A stretch of DNA of 64,000 bases, from the NCBI GenBank assembly GCA_050015095.1, contig JBEKCC010000004.1, positions 1-64,000 on the forward strand, given 5' to 3'. Positions 9,947 to 18,479 of this stretch are shown here, one piece after another. The notes beneath the pieces are model-generated. The model saw only the letters and a program-made list of their open reading frames with translations. It searched no databases and was not told the DNA's origin. Origin of the DNA: MVRE01 sp015660965. GTDB taxonomy: Archaea > Halobacteriota > Methanomicrobia > Methanomicrobiales > Methanospirillaceae. Position numbers and translations under genes: made by a program. Every line of letters begins with the position of its first letter. Position 1 is the stretch's first letter.

Positions 9947-10576
9947 TTATTGAAGATATTTTTCTAATAATTTTTTTATTCGAGGTTTTTTAAGAGCATT
10001 AAATGCAGCTGCTTGTTCTGCTTCTTGCATAGTATTCCCCTTACCCTCATCGCAATCAATATTACGAATAGAAACTTTTGCGGTGAATGTTGGATTGTGA
10101 TCTGGGCCCTGCTTATTCACCCTAAAATACTGAGGAACACTTTTCCATTCTTTTTGTACACATTCTTGGAGTTGTCTTTTATAGTTGATACCGGGATTAA
10201 ATCGAAGGATATCATTTTTAATAATTCCTAAAACTTTTTTTGATAAGGAGGTAATGTCCTTATTTTCTGAGAGGTAAAGGTAGCCGATTAATGCCTCAAA
10301 ATCATCACTTGTAATCTGGTCATTATTGACGTCTTTTCTTTGAAAAAAAGAGGGACATAATTTTTTTATCTCATCGCTATGGATAGAAACAATCTTATTA
10401 AGATAATCATTCGATGTTGCACCCATTTTATCAGTTAATTGACCTTCTGATGATGATGGATGATTTTCGTTAAGATAATCTGCTACAATCAAATTGAGCA
10501 CTCGATCGCCGAGAAATTCAAGCCTTTCAAATTCATGAGATGGAAGATTTTCTAAATCTGGTGCGGTGTTTGGCAT
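9947..10576 (-). CDS. rnc: ribonuclease III, short N terminus
   Basis: The 209-residue protein has the RNase III signature FERLEFLGDRVLNL (acidic residues Glu17, Glu20, Asp24) and the second metal-binding pair Asp91/Glu94 in SDDFEALIGYLYL. A double-stranded RNA binding domain follows from about residue 131, with KRQLQECVQKEW and a Gln-Ala-Glu-Gln-Ala-Ala-Ala helix. It should cleave double-stranded RNA. Bacterial enzymes have about 30 more N-terminal residues, including the ALTHxS helix, which are absent. The upstream in-frame stop is the stop of cofC, 15 bases before the ATG, so the short form is not a start-site error. GAGAG before the ATG is a weak ribosome site. RNase III is uncommon in archaea. 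Confidence 0.88.
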   Translation of the reverse strand: MPNTAPDLENLPSHEFERLEFLGDRVLNLIVADYLNENHPSSSEGQLTDKMGATSNDYLNKIVSIHSDEIKKLCPSFFQRKDVNNDQITSDDFEALIGYLYLSENKDITSLSKKVLGIIKNDILRFNPGINYKRQLQECVQKEWKSVPQYFRVNKQGPDHNPTFTAKVSIRNIDCDEGKGNTMQEAEQAAAFNALKKPRIKKLLEKYLQ

Positions 10577-10591
10577 ATCAAAACAACTCTC

Positions 10592-11227
10592 TCAAGACTT
10601 ACCAATTCTTTCTATACCAACCCTACCATTCTCTGTTGTAAGCCTGAAACCCCGTTCTTCAAGAAAAGATCGACTCTTTCCAGTCCCATGAATCAATAAC
10701 TCAACAAGATCGTCCTTTTCATCTATATCCGTGTGAAGCCGGAACGAATCGATTACCTCGTAGGAGAGGCCACATTCTTCAGCAATTCTGATATGTTTGA
10801 GGAAGCTTCCCCCATAATAATCGACATGGAATCGTTTGGGGTCTTTAAGGAGGATAACATTTGTTCCTCCGCCACGACCTGGAACAATAGCTATATCCTT
10901 TTTAGTCTCAAGAACGCGTTTGATTGATGTTTCATCGGCAAGCGGGAGATCTGCCATTATTATAAGCACACTGGTCACTGCACATGTAAGGTACTCGTTG
11001 AGTGCATCTGATAGTCCAACATCCTTTATTGTAACCTGCACAAGCTCAGAATCAAAAAGCTCGGTCCCGAGTATCACCGGTTGGCAGTCTGCTTCCTTTA
11101 CTGCAGTGACAACATCGAGAAGCATTGCTTCGGCAAACGCCTCACGTTCAGCTTCATCGAGTACGCAGGAGAGGCGACTCTTTGGGTTTTTCGGTTTAAA
11201 GGGAATTATTGCCGTGGCTCTCATCAT
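10592..11227 (-). CDS. cofC: CofC, 2-phospho-L-lactate guanylyltransferase
   Basis: The 211-residue nucleotidyltransferase activates 2-phospholactate with GTP for coenzyme F420 synthesis. Family motifs are the N-terminal IIPFKPKNPKSRLS, MADLPL, VPGRGGGTNVILL and DIDEKDDLVEL. Two adjacent ATGs (11227, 11224) are possible; CofC proteins usually begin MRATA. The RNase III gene follows in the same reading frame after a UGA and five sense codons, so the two are surely co-transcribed. Confidence 0.93.
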   Translation of the reverse strand: MMRATAIIPFKPKNPKSRLSCVLDEAEREAFAEAMLLDVVTAVKEADCQPVILGTELFDSELVQVTIKDVGLSDALNEYLTCAVTSVLIIMADLPLADETSIKRVLETKKDIAIVPGRGGGTNVILLKDPKRFHVDYYGGSFLKHIRIAEECGLSYEVIDSFRLHTDIDEKDDLVELLIHGTGKSRSFLEERGFRLTTENGRVGIERIGKS

Positions 11228-11316
11228 GGTATGTTGTGTAGTTCGGGAAAGGAAAAAAAGGTAGTGTACTTAGTTGCAAAACTTTCAAAAGTATGAATAT
11301 GGAGGAGTATGGGGGA

Positions 11317-12084
11317 TTATTTCGATATATTATTACTTTCAAACTTAATTCGATTGGCCGGGATCTGAATTTCGAAACATGCACCAGAACCGGCAGTACC
11401 ATTTTCTCGAATGGTCATACCATTTGAGGTGAGAATTTCTCGCGTGACATAGAGTCCCCACCCCGTGAATTTACCGAACCCTTTTTCAAATATTTTCTCC
11501 TTTTCCTCAGGCACGACTCCAACACCATCATCTTCAATGAAAAGAATAGCACCTTTGTCAGTACGCTGGAGTCGAATTTTAATCTCAGTTGTGCGCTTTC
11601 CATGACGGATAGCATTATCAAAGAGGTAAAAAAACGCTTTTGCAATGAGTAGATCTGAATAAATAGAGGCGTGGGCTGTTTCAATGCGAATAGCGATTGT
11701 ACCAATCTCTATCTCATCTCGGGCGATGTTCACGAGCAAATCGATCTTATTCCATCTGGGGGGCTCCTCTCCTATATTTTGGAACACTTTTGAATACAAA
11801 AGGATTCTTCTCATTTTATCAGAGGCTCGACGTTCAATTGCTAAAAAATTTAAAAGTTGTTCATCTTTCACCATAGTGCTCAACAACTCGTTGTATCCCA
11901 TAATAGCGGTTAGTTGGTTGAGTACGTCGTGCCTCGTAACACTACCAACAATCTGCAGTTTCTTCTGGGCAATCTCTAATGCTTTCTGTAATTCGGCAAC
12001 AGTCAGTTCAGGAATAGTGGACTTTTCAGTCTGACGATCTTTGTTATTTTCGTTCAAACTCAGATTGTTTCTTTCTAGCGACAT
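11317..12084 (-). CDS. histidine kinase without sensor domain
   Basis: The 255-residue protein has only a kinase core. The dimerisation/phospho-acceptor helix carries VGSVTRHDVLNQLTA (His52). The ATPase domain shows the N box FYLFDNAIRHG, G1 IEDDGVGV and G2 GWGLYVTREIL. No membrane segment or PAS domain is present; residues 1-45 are polar and probably helical. The core resembles that of the large kinase at 32121-34316. No response regulator is nearby, so the partner is unknown. Confidence 0.88.
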   Translation of the reverse strand: MSLERNNLSLNENNKDRQTEKSTIPELTVAELQKALEIAQKKLQIVGSVTRHDVLNQLTAIMGYNELLSTMVKDEQLLNFLAIERRASDKMRRILLYSKVFQNIGEEPPRWNKIDLLVNIARDEIEIGTIAIRIETAHASIYSDLLIAKAFFYLFDNAIRHGKRTTEIKIRLQRTDKGAILFIEDDGVGVVPEEKEKIFEKGFGKFTGWGLYVTREILTSNGMTIRENGTAGSGACFEIQIPANRIKFESNNISK

Positions 12085-12287
12085 TCTTATCCTTTAGGTC
12101 CTAGATATTTCCTCACTTATTGGAAGAACTCTTTCATAAACTAGTCATCATAAATTGTATTAACTTACCGATATTTTCTTAACTAGAGCTCTTGTTGATA
12201 AAAGACAACTTCCAAACTATTTCGCAGAAAAAGAACTAATGCAGAATACAACAAAAATTAGAGAAGTAACACTTTAGTGAGAAATTC

Positions 12288-13271
12288 ATGCAGCGCCGAA
12301 TTATAACATTCTCTCGAAACGTTTTTCTTCCGCTAACCACAGTGTGTCGAAACCGGTGCGGTTACTGTATTTTCAGAACTCCGATACAAGAGGGATGTAT
12401 TATGAGACCTCAAGAGGTGGAGCAGACACTAAAACATGGCGCTCTTATGGGATGTACCGAGGCACTCTTTACATTTGGTGAACGTCCTGAAGAGGAGCAT
12501 GGATTCAACGACTATATTCACAGAATAGGTTATACCACCATTCTCGATTATTGTGAAGCAATGTGTAAAAAGAGCATACAGTTTGGAATATTACCACACA
12601 CAAATGCAGGCATTCTTACGTACGAAGAGATGAAGCGACTACGGCCAGTAAATGCAAGTATGGGACTGATGCTTGAGACAACTGCTAAACTCCCAGCACA
12701 CGCAAACTCAAAAGGAAAAGATCCAGAAGTTCGGATTGCGATGATCGAGGGGGCTGGAAAACTTAAAATTCCTTTTACCACCGGTATCCTTCTTGGAATT
12801 GGAGAGAAAACATCAGATCGGGAAGAATCGCTCATTATTATTCGCAATATTCATAAAAGATATAAACACATCCAAGAGGTAATTCTTCAGAATTTCTGCC
12901 CAAAACCGGGAACACCAATGGCAGGATTTCATATTCCAACAACGGACGAAATCTGTGCTACATTACAGCTTGCACGTGAAATTTTACAAAAAGATATTGC
13001 AATCCAGATCCCCCCTAATCTACTTGACGCATCGACACTGATCTCGTGCGGAGTTGATGACCTTGGGGGTGTTTCTCCGCTTACTATAGATTACGTGAAT
13101 CCCGAACACCCTTGGCCTGCAATTGAAGAACTTAAAAAGATCATTGGAAATGCAGAACTCATAGAGAGACTTTGTATCTACCCTCAGTTTATCAAACGAG
13201 GCTGGTATGATACCAATTTGGAACCTCTAATAAACCAGCTCGCACAAACAATAAAATCAAGGAGCAGTTGA
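12288..13271 (+). CDS. cofG: CofG, FO synthase subunit 1 (radical SAM)
   Basis: The 327-residue radical SAM enzyme, with CofH, makes FO, the deazaflavin chromophore of F420, from tyrosine and the flavin precursor. The iron-sulfur motif is CRNRCGYC (Cys20, Cys24, Cys27) preceded by the family-specific TFSRNVFLPLT. LQNFCPKPGTPM and NLLDASTLISCGVDDLGGVSPLT are also typical. The gene starts at an ATG with GTGAG nearby. Its stop overlaps or abuts the start of purC, linking F420 and purine genes. cofH is not in the window. Confidence 0.95.
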   Translation: MQRRIITFSRNVFLPLTTVCRNRCGYCIFRTPIQEGCIMRPQEVEQTLKHGALMGCTEALFTFGERPEEEHGFNDYIHRIGYTTILDYCEAMCKKSIQFGILPHTNAGILTYEEMKRLRPVNASMGLMLETTAKLPAHANSKGKDPEVRIAMIEGAGKLKIPFTTGILLGIGEKTSDREESLIIIRNIHKRYKHIQEVILQNFCPKPGTPMAGFHIPTTDEICATLQLAREILQKDIAIQIPPNLLDASTLISCGVDDLGGVSPLTIDYVNPEHPWPAIEELKKIIGNAELIERLCIYPQFIKRGWYDTNLEPLINQLAQTIKSRSS

Positions 13272-13273
13272 CC

Positions 13274-14005
13274 TTGAAACAGACGAATCTCTTGTACTCA
13301 GGAAAGGCAAAATCGGTATATCGGACCGATACAAAAGGAAAATTGATTATCGAATTCCGAGATGATATTACTGCATTTGATGGCAGAAAAAAGGACGTTT
13401 TAAAAAATAAAGGGAACTTCAATGCAGAAGTCTCTGCATTCGTTTTTAGATACCTCGAAAAAAATGGAGTAAAAACGCATTTTGTAAAAATGATTGATGA
13501 AAACAAGATGATCGTACGTGAACTCTCAATGATCCCTCTTGAAGTGATCGTACGGAATCTTACTGCTGGTTCACTTGTTCGTAAATATCCGTTTAAGGAA
13601 GGATCACCCCTTAATCCGCCTGTTATTGTGATCGATTACAAAGACGATTCTCGTCACGATCCTATGCTTAACGATGATATCATAATTGCACTTGGGCTTA
13701 CCACGAGTGCAGAACTTAAAAAGATCAAAACAATTTGTCTCAAGATTAACCATCTTCTTAAAGACTTTCTTGCAAAACAGGGGATTATACTCGTCGACTT
13801 CAAAATGGAATTCGGGCGGCAAGGTAAGACCATCTATCTCGGAGACGAGATCAGCATGGATTCGATGCGTCTATGGGATAAAAAGACCGGGAAGTCACTC
13901 GATAAGGATGTTTATCGATTCGACAAAGGGGATGTAATGGCAACATATAACCTTGTCACAAAACGAATTACGACAACAAAAACAAGAGTGCACAAGAAAC
14001 GATGA
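13274..14005 (+). CDS. purC: SAICAR synthetase PurC
   Basis: PurC joins aspartate to CAIR with ATP in purine synthesis. The 243-residue product shows LLYSGKAKSVYRTD, FRDDITAFDGRKKD, NLTAGSLVRKYPF, IVDFKMEFGR and LGDEISMDSMRLWD. I place the start at TTG 13274 because GGAG lies 9 bases upstream; a TTG at 13268 overlaps the cofG stop but sits only 3 bases from that GGAG. purS and purQ follow, so this is a purine operon attached to cofG. Confidence 0.95.
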   Translation: MKQTNLLYSGKAKSVYRTDTKGKLIIEFRDDITAFDGRKKDVLKNKGNFNAEVSAFVFRYLEKNGVKTHFVKMIDENKMIVRELSMIPLEVIVRNLTAGSLVRKYPFKEGSPLNPPVIVIDYKDDSRHDPMLNDDIIIALGLTTSAELKKIKTICLKINHLLKDFLAKQGIILVDFKMEFGRQGKTIYLGDEISMDSMRLWDKKTGKSLDKDVYRFDKGDVMATYNLVTKRITTTKTRVHKKR

Positions 14006-14023
14006 GTCTTGAGAGAGATAACT

Positions 14024-14266
14024 ATGAAATTTGATGTAACAATCACAGTTGGGCTCAAGGAAGGTATGCTTGACCCGGAAGCGCAGACAATAAAAAATGC
14101 GATCAAAAACCTTGGGTACGAGACTGAGTCTTTAAAGACTGCTCGACTCTTTAGAGTCCGTTTAGATGCAGCGAATAAAGCAGCTGCACGAAAGATGGCA
14201 GAGAAGATGTGCGAGCGGCTCCTTGCGAATCCAATAATTCACAAGTTTGAGATTGAGGTCTCTTGA
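14024..14266 (+). CDS. purS: PurS, FGAM synthetase small subunit
   Basis: The 80-residue protein (MKFDVTITVGLKEGMLDPEA at the N terminus) is the small subunit of three-part formylglycinamidine synthetase, bridging PurQ and PurL. I use the ATG at 14024, which has GAGAG about 8 bases upstream and gives the normal family length; a TTG at 14009 would add five residues. Its stop shares one base with the purQ start (TGATG). Confidence 0.95.
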   Translation: MKFDVTITVGLKEGMLDPEAQTIKNAIKNLGYETESLKTARLFRVRLDAANKAAARKMAEKMCERLLANPIIHKFEIEVS

Positions 14267-14964
14267 TGAGGTTTGGAGTCGTTCAGTTTGGTGGTAGCAA
14301 CTGCGACCGCGATGTAGTCTATGCTCTATCTAAAGTTTGTAGTGTTGACACTGATCTAATATGGTATAAAGAACGGTTGAAAAAGAACTACGATGCTGTG
14401 ATTCTTCCAGGGGGTTTCTCTTATGGAGATTACCTCCGGGCTGGAGCTATTGCAGCTCGTACAGCAATCATGGGAGATGTGGTGAAACACGCAGAATCTG
14501 GAAAACTTGTTCTCGGTATATGTAACGGCGCACAAATTCTCGCGGAGAGTGGTCTAGTGCCAGGAGTTTTCACAATTAATGCATACCCAAAATTTATTTG
14601 TAAATGGGTTCATCTCCGGTTGGAAAATGTGATTTCACCTTTCACTTCACTTTATAAAAAAGGAGACGTTGTCAAAATGCCAATCGCTCATGCCGAAGGA
14701 CGGTATGTTGCACCAGCAGAAACCTTATCCGCACTGAATAAAAACAACCGTGTCGTATTCCGATTCTGTGATGAAAATGGGAATGTAACGTCAGACGTAA
14801 ACCCGAATGGTGCTGCAGAAAACATTACCGGTGTCCTTTCCGTTAAGAATAACGTCCTTGCTATGATGCCACATCCAGAACGATCATCGGAACAAATTCT
14901 TGGTTCTGCTGATGGAAAACGGATCTTTGAATCGATGATCCAGTATATCGAGCGCAAAGACTAA
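14266..14964 (+). CDS. purQ: PurQ, FGAM synthetase glutaminase subunit
   Basis: The 232-residue class I glutamine amidotransferase supplies ammonia to PurL. The nucleophile is Cys86 in LGICNGAQIL, and the His-Glu partners are in MPHPERS near the C terminus. PGGFSYGDYLRAGAIA is the PurQ-specific block. The ATG at 14266 is preferred over a TTG one codon earlier. purL is not in the window. Confidence 0.96.
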   Translation: MRFGVVQFGGSNCDRDVVYALSKVCSVDTDLIWYKERLKKNYDAVILPGGFSYGDYLRAGAIAARTAIMGDVVKHAESGKLVLGICNGAQILAESGLVPGVFTINAYPKFICKWVHLRLENVISPFTSLYKKGDVVKMPIAHAEGRYVAPAETLSALNKNNRVVFRFCDENGNVTSDVNPNGAAENITGVLSVKNNVLAMMPHPERSSEQILGSADGKRIFESMIQYIERKD

Positions 14965-15015
14965 AGTATCGAAGGAAGATAGTTCACCAGCAAAAAAATG
15001 AGATGAACAAATACT

Positions 15016-15294
15016 ATGAGTGATGAGACCACGGAGAGAGAGATGTTGAAATGGGCGAAAGCATATGCCAAGAAAAACAAATTGGTGCTAAATCCCAATA
15101 AAAAGCAGCTTGAGACAGTCATTCGTGGACTTGTCCGAAACAAATCACGATTCGGGCACCAGTATTGCCCTTGTCGGATTCGAAGCGGAGATGAAGAGAA
15201 AGACCGAGCTATTGAGTGCCCCTGTATCTATCATAAGGATGAAATCAAACAGGACGGTAGCTGCCATTGTAATCTCTATTTCAAAAAAGCATGA
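15016..15294 (+). CDS. ferredoxin-thioredoxin reductase catalytic subunit-like protein
   Basis: This 92-residue protein has the three CxC motifs of the catalytic chain of ferredoxin:thioredoxin reductase: Cys51-Pro-Cys53, Cys68-Pro-Cys70 and Cys83-His-Cys85. These bind one [4Fe-4S] cluster and hold the redox-active disulfide, so it should pass ferredoxin electrons to a thioredoxin-like partner. The plant-type variable subunit is absent, as expected in methanogens. No thioredoxin gene is nearby. It stands alone, 51 bases after purQ. Confidence 0.93.
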   Translation: MSDETTEREMLKWAKAYAKKNKLVLNPNKKQLETVIRGLVRNKSRFGHQYCPCRIRSGDEEKDRAIECPCIYHKDEIKQDGSCHCNLYFKKA

Positions 15295-15433
15295 TTATTT
15301 CCACCAAATCCGTTTTACTAGATTTGATGTTTCCTATCAATTCCTGTTAACAACGGTTCCAATTTACTGAGAGAGAATCAAAGAGAATTTTTAGGAACTT
15401 TTAAATTGGTAAAAAAGTTGGAAAGGATTGAAA

Positions 15434-17086
15434 TTACCGCTCCAACCGAAACTTAAGAAAGATGACATGATAAATTGCGTAAAACCCAACGAGTACGGCT
15501 GCACTGTATCCAAGAATTGCAAGCCAGAAAACCTCTCTAGGAAGAGTCATAGAGGAGGATAGGAGAACAAGAGAGGACCCAACAACAAGAGCTGCCACCA
15601 CAAGGCCTATCATGATTTTATCACTTGCTCGGTCAAGTGCCATTTGCAGTTTTTGAAGATCAGTATCTACAATTTCAAGCCGAACAGTCCCAGTTGAGAG
15701 TCGTTTTAGCATTAAATTCACGTTGCGTGGCAAGTCAAAAAGTGCGTCAACACCTTCCATCAATGAATTAGATGCCCGCTTTAGGTAAGCAGCTGAAAGA
15801 GTATTTGTGTCTGCAAGTTTTGTGAGATATGGTGTGATTTCTTTGCCAAAATTGAACTGTGGATCAAGCCTGACACCAATGTCCAAAACCATCACAAACA
15901 CTTTTAGCAACAGCATCAGGTTCATGGGTACCTTCATTCGGTACCTTCGCATTGTCTCAGTAAGTTCTGTAACCACAAAGCCGAAGTTAAATTGCTGAAC
16001 CTGATCGCCGCCGAAGTCATGTATCATGATATAAAGATCATCACGAAGCGCTTCACGATCGACTTCATTGATCACGATACCGAATCCTTCGAGCGACTTT
16101 AGCATTAACTCAATATCGTCGGTAACTAAAGCAAAGAGTAAGTTGATGAAGATCTGACGTTTTTCTGGACGGAGCACCCCTACAATACCAAAGTCCAAAA
16201 AGACAACATCGCCTTCTTTCGTAACAAGTAAATTGCCTGGGTGTGGATCACCATGGAAGAATCCATCCTCAAAAATCATCTTTAAGTATGCATGAAACCC
16301 TCGCACCCCGACAGAATGTGGGTCGACCCCAAGACTCTTGATTGCATCAGGATCATCAATTCGCACTCCGTCAACAAACTCCATCACCAGCAGGTGTGGT
16401 GATGAATATTCCCAGTATATTTTTGGAAACCGGATACCAGGAACATTCAGAAAGTTGCGTGCCATCCGGTCTGCGTTACGAGCGTCTCGTAAAAAATCTA
16501 GCTCTTTTCTGATTTGAATGGCAAAATCTTGCACCATTCCGATAGGGTTGTACACCCGTACTTCTGGGAATACAGCATCGATGCGTTCTGCCATCGATGT
16601 TAGGATAGCCAGGTCGGTCTCAATAATATCTCGAATTCCAGGACGCTGAACTTTGAGCGCGACTTTGGTGCCATCTTTTAATATTGCACAGTGAACCTGC
16701 CCGATGGATGCAGATGCAACCGGTGTCTCATCGATCTCACAGAACCAATCATTAATATTGGGACAAGTCTGTTGAATAACCGCTTGAACATCCGAAAATG
16801 GGATTGGCTTTGCATGATCTTGTAGTTTCTTGAGCTCATAGATCAATTCTGGCGGTAGTAACTCCGTCCTCGTACTCATGATCTGCCCGAACTTCACGAA
16901 GGTTGGTCCGAGCTCTTCAATTGCAAGACGCATCCGCTCATAAATTGTCGATGTTTCTGGTTGACCACTTGGAGTTGGAAGCCGGAACCGAGCTCGTCCT
17001 GGAAACATCTTCTCGAGCCCAATGCCAAAACCGTATTTGCCGAGAACGTCCACGATCTGCGCATAACGCCGGATCCTGGTTACCAT
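15434..17086 (-). CDS. UbiB/ABC1/ADCK family atypical kinase
   Basis: The 550-residue protein has the marks of the UbiB family: the KxGQ motif in FVKFGQIMSTR (Lys65-Gln68), the Ala-rich loop VASASIGQVH at 123-132 replacing the usual glycine loop, catalytic-lysine-like VALKVQRPG, HGDPHPGN and FLDFGIVG. Two membrane helices lie in the last 60 residues. The family affects quinone or isoprenoid-lipid metabolism in bacteria and mitochondria; methanogens of this type lack ubiquinone, so the substrate is unknown. It is a single gene, with a methyltransferase gene 66 bases upstream. Confidence 0.9.
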   Translation of the reverse strand: MVTRIRRYAQIVDVLGKYGFGIGLEKMFPGRARFRLPTPSGQPETSTIYERMRLAIEELGPTFVKFGQIMSTRTELLPPELIYELKKLQDHAKPIPFSDVQAVIQQTCPNINDWFCEIDETPVASASIGQVHCAILKDGTKVALKVQRPGIRDIIETDLAILTSMAERIDAVFPEVRVYNPIGMVQDFAIQIRKELDFLRDARNADRMARNFLNVPGIRFPKIYWEYSSPHLLVMEFVDGVRIDDPDAIKSLGVDPHSVGVRGFHAYLKMIFEDGFFHGDPHPGNLLVTKEGDVVFLDFGIVGVLRPEKRQIFINLLFALVTDDIELMLKSLEGFGIVINEVDREALRDDLYIMIHDFGGDQVQQFNFGFVVTELTETMRRYRMKVPMNLMLLLKVFVMVLDIGVRLDPQFNFGKEITPYLTKLADTNTLSAAYLKRASNSLMEGVDALFDLPRNVNLMLKRLSTGTVRLEIVDTDLQKLQMALDRASDKIMIGLVVAALVVGSSLVLLSSSMTLPREVFWLAILGYSAAVLVGFYAIYHVIFLKFRLER

Positions 17087-17152
17087 GAATAATGATTGGA
17101 CTTCGGGCTACTTAACAATCACTTCTAAAGGAGCAGTTAAAATTAGAACAAA

Positions 17153-18394
17153 CTACTTCTCTTTTCTAAAAATGACAATTCGATTTGTATTGGTACCACA
17201 CCCCATATTATCCACACCCCAGATGTGGGATGTCTTTGTGAATTCCTGACTATTGATCATGATCGCTTCGCATGTAAAACCAGCATCGAGTCCAAGTGGT
17301 ACAACCTCTTCCTCAAGACGGACAGTGCCTTTACGTACTTCACCAACCTCAAATGCCAACCAACCACCTTTCTTTGTCAAACGGTATATTTCATAAAAAA
17401 CATCACGTATTACTCGGGTCCATTCTTCGACACTTTTTGCCATCGTGATTCTTTTGCTAATTGCGTTGCTATCGAGGTTATTAAACCAACATCTAAGCCA
17501 GTTGTCATCTTGATACTGGACAATGTCTAGAAATGGTGGAGATGTTACAGTAAGCTGTACCGATTCCGTCACTATCTCTGGTGTATATCTCGAATCAGTC
17601 GTTAGAAATTGTGCTTGCTTACTAGCTCGTTTTAGTTGGCGAACCTGAGATGCGGTCAATGTCCTAATGAGACTCTTTGTCTTTCGAATTATCAAATTGT
17701 GAGTGTCACGATATTCAGGCACCTGATTTCTTCTCATATTGATTCTCATTTGACTCTGCTGAGAAACCGCTTGATTAGGAGGTAATGTATAAACAGAGAG
17801 AAATCCTGACGAATGGCCAGTAAGCCGGTTTGTTGCAACCATTGCAATCCAGCGATCGAGATAATCCACCTCACCTTTCTGCCGCTTCTTGGCAATGTAA
17901 TTTCGAATCGCGACAATCTCACGTTCGGTTTTAGGGTGGTAGAACATAGAGAGATCAAGTTCTGAAGGTGGTCCATCTCTCGATATATCATTGAGTCTTT
18001 TTTCCACTGCTGAAATGGTGGGAGGAGTGAACCGCGGTTCGGTCATTAGCTTAGAAAGTGGATTTGAATCGTTGGCAATGACCTTACACCCACACAACCC
18101 CGCCTCAATTGCTGTCGTTCCCCGACCACTGAATGGATCATATACAATATCCCCGTTCTTTGTAAACAAATCAATGAAGAACTTAGGGAGTTGGGGTTTG
18201 AAGCAGGCACGGTAAGAAATCTCATGAATGGATGATGCTTTTCGCTGCTCCGCCGTCCAGAACTCGTTGATAAACATTGGAACCTTTTCGCCACCAAATG
18301 AGCCAATTACAAGTTTTGTGGACCTCTTACTAATTGTTGGACTAGTGAACTTCCTCAGATACGATTTCAGATCACTATTGCGGGAGTCAGGCAT
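17153..18394 (-). CDS. orphan DNA methyltransferase (N4-cytosine or N6-adenine type)
   Basis: The 413-residue protein has the SAM-binding motif I DPFSGRGTT at 86-94 preceded by a motif X-like stretch (CFKPQLPKFFIDLF), and the catalytic motif IV TSPPF at 284-288. TSPPF favours N4-cytosine methylation, though N6-adenine cannot be excluded. Motif I before motif IV is the order of alpha/gamma classes, not of the common beta class with this catalytic motif. About 190 residues between them may hold target recognition. No restriction endonuclease is adjacent, so it looks like an orphan enzyme. Codon use is not obviously unlike its neighbours. Confidence 0.85.
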   Translation of the reverse strand: MPDSRNSDLKSYLRKFTSPTISKRSTKLVIGSFGGEKVPMFINEFWTAEQRKASSIHEISYRACFKPQLPKFFIDLFTKNGDIVYDPFSGRGTTAIEAGLCGCKVIANDSNPLSKLMTEPRFTPPTISAVEKRLNDISRDGPPSELDLSMFYHPKTEREIVAIRNYIAKKRQKGEVDYLDRWIAMVATNRLTGHSSGFLSVYTLPPNQAVSQQSQMRINMRRNQVPEYRDTHNLIIRKTKSLIRTLTASQVRQLKRASKQAQFLTTDSRYTPEIVTESVQLTVTSPPFLDIVQYQDDNWLRCWFNNLDSNAISKRITMAKSVEEWTRVIRDVFYEIYRLTKKGGWLAFEVGEVRKGTVRLEEEVVPLGLDAGFTCEAIMINSQEFTKTSHIWGVDNMGCGTNTNRIVIFRKEK

Positions 18395-18479
18395 TGTGTT
18401 CTTTCACTTATTAAATACCCGTTTATACGATAGGACTATATCAACTGTAAGGGGATTGATTTTTAAAAATGATTCGTCG

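Noticed and set aside
17153..18394. Complete restriction-modification system
   Set aside because: Neighbours are a UbiB-type kinase and GluRS; no nuclease frame is present.
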